Source of the DNA: Opitutaceae bacterium
Lineage (GTDB): Bacteria > Verrucomicrobiota > Verrucomicrobiia > Opitutales > Opitutaceae
Reading direction: 5' to 3'
Length of the DNA stretch: 45,033 bases
Assembly: GCA_016794665.1 (NCBI GenBank)
Contig: JAEUHB010000344.1
Location: 1 to 45,033 of the forward strand
Shown here one piece after another: positions 40,743 through 45,033 of the stretch. Under the pieces are notes generated by a model, which ran no database searches, was not told the DNA's origin, and worked only from the letters and a program-made list of their open reading frames with translations. Within the stretch, counting starts at the first letter, position 1. Each line of letters begins with the position of its first letter. The position numbers and the translations under genes are program-made.

Positions 40743-41450
40743 TCAGCTCGCCTCGCGCAGCGAGTAACCCAGCCCGCGGTGCGTCTGGATCGGATCGGCG
40801 CCGGGCGCGATCGCGCGGAGCTTGGCGCGCACGGTCTTGACGTGCGCGTCCACCGTGCGGTCAAGGCTCGCCCCCGGATCTTCCCACACCGCCTCCATCA
40901 GCTGGTCGCGTGAAAAGACGCGGCCCGGCCGCTCCGCCAGCACCTTGAGCAGGCGAAACTCGTAGCGTGTCAGCTCCAGCGCGACGCCGCGAAAGCGGAT
41001 CACGCAGCGCTCGGCGTCGATGGCGAATTCAGCCGCGGGCTCTTCGGAAGGTTTCGTCGGCGCCGCTGGCGCCGCCCCGTTCTGCGTGCGCCGGAGGATC
41101 GCCTTCACGCGCGCCGTGAGTTCGCGCGGGCTGAACGGTTTCACGAGGTAGTCGTCGCCGCCGAGCTCGAGTCCGAGCACACGGTCGATCTCGGTGTTGC
41201 GCGCGGTGAGAAAAATGACGGGCACAGCCGAACGGGCGCGGATTCTCCTGCAGAACTCGAAACCCGTGCCGTCGGGCAGGCCGACGTCGAGCACCACGAG
41301 GGCAAATGACTTGTTTCCCAGCGCGGCGAGCCCCGCTCCGCCCGTCGCGCACCACTCCGGCGCGAAGCCCTCCGTGCGCAGCGCGTAAAGCAGCGTGTCC
41401 GCGATCGCCGGCTCGTCCTCGATGATCAGCACTGCGGGCAACGCGCTCAT
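40743..41450 (-). CDS. creB: OmpR-family response regulator CreB
   Basis: A 235-residue winged-helix response regulator. The receiver has the acidic pair in IIEDEP, phospho-acceptor D55 in LVVLDVGLPDG, VIFLTARN and the Lys in DDYLVKPFSPREL. The OmpR/PhoB C-terminal domain shows LTRYEFRLLKVLAERPGRVFSRDQLMEAVW and TVDAHVKTVRAKLRAI. The creC partner and creD downstream support CreB over PhoB or other OmpR-type regulators. ATG at 41450 is used; a GTG two codons upstream (41456) is nearly equivalent. The gene follows purN with a gap of only 6 bases, so it may be read through from rfaE2-purN as well as from its own promoter. Confidence 0.9.
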   Translation of the reverse strand: MSALPAVLIIEDEPAIADTLLYALRTEGFAPEWCATGGAGLAALGNKSFALVVLDVGLPDGTGFEFCRRIRARSAVPVIFLTARNTEIDRVLGLELGGDDYLVKPFSPRELTARVKAILRRTQNGAAPAAPTKPSEEPAAEFAIDAERCVIRFRGVALELTRYEFRLLKVLAERPGRVFSRDQLMEAVWEDPGASLDRTVDAHVKTVRAKLRAIAPGADPIQTHRGLGYSLREAS

Positions 41451-41456
41451 CGCCAC

Positions 41457-42035
41457 TCAGGCCGAAGCCGCGCTCAACCGCGCGATCACCGCGGGCAGCA
41501 GCGCGTGCTCCGCCGCGTGCACTTTCGCCGCGAGCGTCTCGAGCGTGTCGCCCGGCTCGATGCGCACCGCCGCCTGATCGAGGATCGGGCCGCCGTCCAC
41601 CTCCGCGGTCACGTAGTGCACGGTGCAGCCGGTGATTTTCACACCGCGGCGGAAGGCCTGCCCGATGCCGTCGAGCCCGGGGAAACTCGGCAGCAGGCTC
41701 GGGTGGAGGTTGATGATCTTGCCGGCAAACGCGTCGAGGAACGGCGGCTTGAGCACCCGCATGAAGCCCGCGAGCACCACCAGGTCCGGGGCGCAGGCGC
41801 GGATGGCGGCGATGTAACGCTGCTCGCCCTCGGCATCGAGCTTGGTCTTGAAAGGCGCCGCATCCAGCCATGCCGCCGGCACGCCGAAGCGCGGGCCTAA
41901 CGCAAGGATGCCCGCGTCCGGCTTGTCCGAGAAAATCTGCCCGACCCGCGCGCGGCCGAGCCGGCCGGCCTGCTGGGCCTCGAGAATCGCCGCCGCGTTG
42001 GAGCCGCGGCCGGAACCGAGAATTACCACGCGCAT
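41457..42035 (-). CDS. purN: phosphoribosylglycinamide formyltransferase
   Basis: GAR transformylase of purine biosynthesis, 192 residues, transferring a formyl group from 10-formyl-THF to GAR in the cytoplasm. Catalytic residues are in place: N109 and H111 in NLHPSLLPSFPG, and D147 in AEVDGGPILDQ, matching E. coli N106/H108/D144 with an offset of three. The N-terminal phosphate loop is LGSGRGSN. ATG at 42035 is five bases after the rfaE2 stop. The same frame stays open upstream to 42923 across rfaE2 and beyond, but the extension has no purN similarity. Confidence 0.96.
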   Translation of the reverse strand: MRVVILGSGRGSNAAAILEAQQAGRLGRARVGQIFSDKPDAGILALGPRFGVPAAWLDAAPFKTKLDAEGEQRYIAAIRACAPDLVVLAGFMRVLKPPFLDAFAGKIINLHPSLLPSFPGLDGIGQAFRRGVKITGCTVHYVTAEVDGGPILDQAAVRIEPGDTLETLAAKVHAAEHALLPAVIARLSAASA

Positions 42036-42040
42036 CGTCG

Positions 42041-42541
42041 TCAAACTTCCCCCGCCGCCTTGATCCGCGCGATCAGGTTGGTCGTCGAGAAACCCTCCAA
42101 GAACGGCAGAAACTCGATCCGCGCCCCGACATCTTGCAGGGCACCACGCTCCTCGGGGTTGAGCTTGTCGAGGGTGTAGTCGCCGGCCTTGCAGTAGATG
42201 TCGGGCCGCAGTGCGCGGATCTCCGCGGTGAGGCGCGGCTCGCGGAACACCACGACGCCCGAGACAAACCACAGCGCTCCGAGCGCGTAGGCCCGCTCGA
42301 TCTCCGCCTGCACCGGCCGGGACGGGCCTTTCAGCGCCCGCACGCTGTCGTCGCTGTTGATGGCCACGTAGAGTGCGTCGCCGAGCCGGCGCGCCTCCTT
42401 GAGGTAATAGAGGTGCCCCGTGTGCAGCAGGTCGAACACGCCGTTGGTCAGCACCAGCTGCTTCCCGGCGGCGCGCAGTTTCTCGCGCTCGGCCATCGCC
42501 TGCGGCAGCGTGAGCAGCTTCGGGTTGTCCAGTTTCGTCAC
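42041..42541 (-). CDS. rfaE2: D-glycero-beta-D-manno-heptose 1-phosphate adenylyltransferase
   Basis: A 166-residue nucleotidyltransferase of the RfaE2 type (C-terminal domain of HldE as a separate protein). It adenylates heptose-1-phosphate to ADP-heptose for LPS inner core. The family HxGH motif is VFDLLHTGHLYYL (H40-H43), with INSDDSVRALKGPSRP and YCKAGDYTLDKLNPEE, then IEFLPFLEGFSTTNLIARI at the C-terminus. Stand-alone rfaE2 implies a separate rfaE1 kinase elsewhere. It is first in the rfaE2-purN-creB string and divergent from xylF across 53 bases, where no convincing promoter was seen for either. Confidence 0.94.
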   Translation of the reverse strand: MTKLDNPKLLTLPQAMAEREKLRAAGKQLVLTNGVFDLLHTGHLYYLKEARRLGDALYVAINSDDSVRALKGPSRPVQAEIERAYALGALWFVSGVVVFREPRLTAEIRALRPDIYCKAGDYTLDKLNPEERGALQDVGARIEFLPFLEGFSTTNLIARIKAAGEV

Positions 42542-42594
42542 GGGATTGCAGGCTCGCGTTCGCCGCGGGCGTTGTAAATGAAACTCTCCGCCCC

Positions 42595-43599
42595 ATGAAA
42601 ATCCGCCTGCTGCTCGCCGCGATTCTCACCCTCGGTTCCGCCGCCTCCGCCCTCGCCTCGAAGGAGAGGCCCGTCATCGGCCTCTCCCTCGACACGCTCA
42701 AGGAGGAGCGCTGGCAGCGCGACCGCGACACCATCATCGCCGAGGCCAAAAAACTCGGCGCCGAGGTCATCGTGCAGTCCGCCAACTCCGACGACACCCG
42801 CCAGACCCGCGACATCGAGTCGCTCATCACGCGGAAGGTCGACGTGCTCCTCGTCGTCCCCCACAACGGCGCCGCCCTCGGTCGCGCGATGAAGTCCGCC
42901 GCCGAAGCAAAGATTCCGGTCATCGCCTACGACCGTCTCATCCTCAACGCGCCAATCGACTACTACCTCACCTTCGACAACGTGAAGGTCGGCGAAGCGC
43001 AGGCCGCCTACGCCGCCGCCCGCCTGCCCAAGGATCGCGCGGCGCGCATCGTCCGCATCTACGGCGCGCCCACCGACAACAACGCCAAGCTCTTCAAGCA
43101 GGGGCAGGACAACATCCTCTCCCCGCTCATCGCCGCCGGAAAAATCCAGGTCGTGCACGAGGACTGGGCGCTCGATTGGAAACCGGAGAACGCCAAAAAA
43201 ATCATGAACGCCGCCGTGACCAAGGCCGGCAAAGCCATCGACGCCGTCGTCGTCTCCAACGACGGCACCGCCGGCGGCGCGATCCAAGCGCTCACCGAGG
43301 ACGGTCTCGCGGGCAAAGTGATCGTCACCGGCCAGGATGCCGATCTCGCCGCCTGCCAGCGCATTCTCCGCGGCACTCAGGCGATGACCGTTTACAAGCC
43401 GCTCAAGAACCTGGCGACGCTCGCCGCCCGCGTCGCGGTCGATGTCGCCAAGGGAAAAAAACCCTCTACCACCGCCACGCTCGACAACGGCGCGAAGAAG
43501 GTGCCTTCAATTTTCGAGCAGGTAATTTCGGTCGATAAGGCGAACCTGGCGGCGACGGTCGTGGCGGATGGGTTCCACAAAGCCGAACAGTTGAAGTGA
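42595..43599 (+). CDS. xylF: D-xylose-type ABC transporter substrate-binding protein
   Basis: Periplasmic sugar-binding protein of 334 residues, closest to XylF. Signal peptide at about 1-22 (MKIRLLLAAILTLGSAASALAS). Mature segments include VIGLSLDTLKEERWQRDRD, ANSDDTRQTRDIESLITRKVDVLLVVPHNG, VIAYDRLILNAPIDYYLTFDNVKVGE, RIYGAPTDNNAKLFKQGQ and VVVSNDGTAGGAIQAL followed by VTGQDADLAACQRIL, all family-typical of XylF. It delivers xylose or a related pentose to the membrane transporter. The ATPase gene follows 16 bases downstream; the permease xylH is expected beyond the window. Confidence 0.92.
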   Translation: MKIRLLLAAILTLGSAASALASKERPVIGLSLDTLKEERWQRDRDTIIAEAKKLGAEVIVQSANSDDTRQTRDIESLITRKVDVLLVVPHNGAALGRAMKSAAEAKIPVIAYDRLILNAPIDYYLTFDNVKVGEAQAAYAAARLPKDRAARIVRIYGAPTDNNAKLFKQGQDNILSPLIAAGKIQVVHEDWALDWKPENAKKIMNAAVTKAGKAIDAVVVSNDGTAGGAIQALTEDGLAGKVIVTGQDADLAACQRILRGTQAMTVYKPLKNLATLAARVAVDVAKGKKPSTTATLDNGAKKVPSIFEQVISVDKANLAATVVADGFHKAEQLK

Positions 43600-43615
43600 C
43601 GCCCCGCGGCCACCC

Positions 43616-45033
43616 ATGCCCGAGCCGCTGCTCTCCGCCCGACGTCTCGTAAAGCGATTTCCCGGAGTCGTCGCGCTCGACGGCGTCGATTTCGACCTGC
43701 GCGCCGGCGAGGTTCACGCGCTCTGCGGCGAGAACGGCGCGGGCAAGTCGACGCTCATCAAGCTCCTCGCCGGCATCCACCCGCACGGCAGCTACGAGGG
43801 CGAGCTGCGCGTCGCCGGGCGCGTCGCGGCGTTTCATTCGATCCGCGACGCCGAGGCCGCGGGCATCGCGGTGATCACGCAAGAGTTCGCGCTCGTCGAC
43901 GAGCTCAGCGTGGCGGAGAACATCTTCCTTGGCCGCGCGCCGCGCCGCGGGCTGCGGGTCGACTGGCTTGAGATGCACCGCCGCGCCGCCGCGCTCCTGC
44001 GGGATTTCGGCCTGACGATTTCCCCCGAAGCGCCTGTGCACACGCTCGGCATCGGCCAAAAGCAGCTGGTCGAGATCGTGCGCGCGATGGACAAGCGCTC
44101 GCGCGTGCTCGTGCTCGACGAGCCGACCGCCGCGCTCACGGAGCAGGAAGTCACCGTGCTGCTCGAACACCTGCGTCGTCTTCGCGCGCAGGGAACGGCG
44201 TGCATCTACATCTCCCACAAACTCGACGAGGTCCTCGCCGTCGCTGACCGCATCACTGTGCTGCGTGACGGCGCGAGTGTCGTCACGCTCGCCCGCGCCG
44301 AGGCGACGATCCCTCTCGTGATCCGCCACATGGTGGGGCGCGAGATCGCGGATTTGTTTCCGCGTGGCCCGGGCGTTTCGCCCGAGATCCAAGGCATCGG
44401 GGATAAGACCCGACCCACGGCTCCTGTCCTCTCCGTCCACGGGCTCACGGTCGCGCCCGCTAAAAATGCGCCGACTTTTCTCCGCAACCTCTCCTTCGAT
44501 CTGAAGGCCGGCGAGGTGCTGGGCATCGGTGGCCTGATGGGCGCCGGGCGCACCGAGCTGCTCATGCACGTGTTCGGCGCCTGGGGGCATCGCGTCGCAG
44601 GTGAGGTCAAGCTGCTCAGCCAACCCCACGATGCGCCTTCGCCCCGCGATTCCATCGCGCGCGGCCTCGTGCTCGCGACCGAGGATCGCAAGCGCCACGG
44701 CCTCGTGCTCGGACAGGACATCGGCTTCAATCTCTCGCTCTCCAGCCTGCGCCGCTTCACCCGCGCTCCGGGCCGCATCCACCGGCCCGCCGAGCAGGTG
44801 AGCAACCAGCGCCACTTCGACGCCCTCCGAATCAAGGCCCCCGGCCAGTCCGCGCGCGTCGGCGGGCTCTCCGGCGGCAACCAGCAGAAGGTCGTCCTCG
44901 GCAAGGCGCTGATGACCGAGCCGCACGTCGTCATGCTGGACGAGCCGACGCGCGGCATCGATGTCGGCGCCAAGGTCGAGGTCTACGAGCTGATCAACCG
45001 CCTCACTGCCGAGGGCAAGGCCGTGCTGCTCGT
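43616..45033 (+). CDS. xylG: D-xylose-type ABC transporter ATP-binding protein, 3' end cut
   Basis: The frame is open from ATG at 43616 to the window edge: about 472 residues of a typical 500-510-residue double-ATPase sugar transporter subunit. The first cassette has Walker A GENGAGKST, signature-like LGIGQKQLVEIVRAM and Walker B VLVLDEPTAAL. The second has GLMGAGRTEL (degenerate Walker A), signature LSGGNQQKVVLGKAL and VVMLDEPTRGIDVGAK. The order and the second-half degeneration match the carbohydrate CUT2 subfamily (XylG/MglA/RbsA). Together with xylF it energises pentose import. Only the last few dozen codons are missing. Confidence 0.93.
   Translation, partial: MPEPLLSARRLVKRFPGVVALDGVDFDLRAGEVHALCGENGAGKSTLIKLLAGIHPHGSYEGELRVAGRVAAFHSIRDAEAAGIAVITQEFALVDELSVAENIFLGRAPRRGLRVDWLEMHRRAAALLRDFGLTISPEAPVHTLGIGQKQLVEIVRAMDKRSRVLVLDEPTAALTEQEVTVLLEHLRRLRAQGTACIYISHKLDEVLAVADRITVLRDGASVVTLARAEATIPLVIRHMVGREIADLFPRGPGVSPEIQGIGDKTRPTAPVLSVHGLTVAPAKNAPTFLRNLSFDLKAGEVLGIGGLMGAGRTELLMHVFGAWGHRVAGEVKLLSQPHDAPSPRDSIARGLVLATEDRKRHGLVLGQDIGFNLSLSSLRRFTRAPGRIHRPAEQVSNQRHFDALRIKAPGQSARVGGLSGGNQQKVVLGKALMTEPHVVMLDEPTRGIDVGAKVEVYELINRLTAEGKAVLL

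Noticed and set aside
40739..40864. N-terminal extension of creC
   Set aside because: It overlaps creB and is Arg/Ser/Pro-rich shadow sequence; GTG at 40738 gives the family-typical start just before TM1.
42036..42923. Upstream extension of the purN frame
   Set aside because: It crosses rfaE2 and runs antisense to xylF, with no relation to formyltransferases; purN starts at 42035.
43466..44926. Minus-strand frame of about 486 codons opposite xylG
   Set aside because: The plus strand encodes an unmistakable ABC ATPase with both nucleotide-binding folds; the opposite frame is a shadow.

Overview
The window looks like a high-GC chromosomal segment of a member of Verrucomicrobiota, most likely family Opitutaceae. 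This is inferred from gene content: a VPDSG-CTERM-type sorting tail, a secreted protein ending in a duplicated GTALIEIYD-type module, PilX-like proteins with the AGNG/YAPNG repeat domain, a 33-residue AURKAIP1/COX24-type ribosomal protein and a Gfo/Idh/MocA sugar dehydrogenase fragment. No integrase, transposase, phage gene, CRISPR array or tRNA was found. The segment is ordinary chromosome, enriched in genes for the cell surface and type IV pili.

Layout. 1-5.3 kb is housekeeping: a Gfo/Idh/MocA C-terminus, iron-sulfur class I fumarase, YjbQ, an ECF sigma factor translationally coupled to a membrane protein that is probably its anti-sigma factor, and a polyprenyl synthetase. 5.3-13.6 kb is a minus-strand type IV pilus assembly operon, pilM-N-O-P-Q, with overlapping or nearly abutting genes; a 1158-residue secreted Ig-repeat protein follows as its last gene before a strong terminator. 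13.8-20.5 kb holds a tiny ribosomal protein, the AddA/AddB helicase-nuclease pair and rpsT.

20.7-36.1 kb is the most unusual part. A NarL-type two-component system is coupled through ATGA overlaps to a minor-pilin cassette (prepilin, prepilin, PilX-like). The same three-gene cassette recurs at 29.3-31.7 kb. Between the two copies, in opposite orientation, lie a VPDSG-CTERM-like exported protein and a large secreted metzincin-type protease with PKD domains. A third, divergent cassette (31.9-36.1 kb) ends in a 944-residue PilX-like giant. In copies 1 and 2 the start codon of the second gene lies inside the conserved C-terminal GLYDY motif of the first. Together with the pilMNOPQ operon, this suggests a variable set of pilus-tip subunits served by one assembly machine.

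36.2-45.0 kb contains a DUF3500 protein, RNase P RNA (minus strand), and a creB-creC-creD envelope-stress locus. The CreD homologue there lacks most of its periplasmic domain. Four TTCAY boxes at exact 11-bp spacing precede creD, matching the spacing of the enterobacterial CreB-binding tag. A 60-codon gene and a small four-helix membrane protein follow. Next come purN, rfaE2 and the start of a xylose-type ABC transporter (xylF, xylG; cut by the window end).
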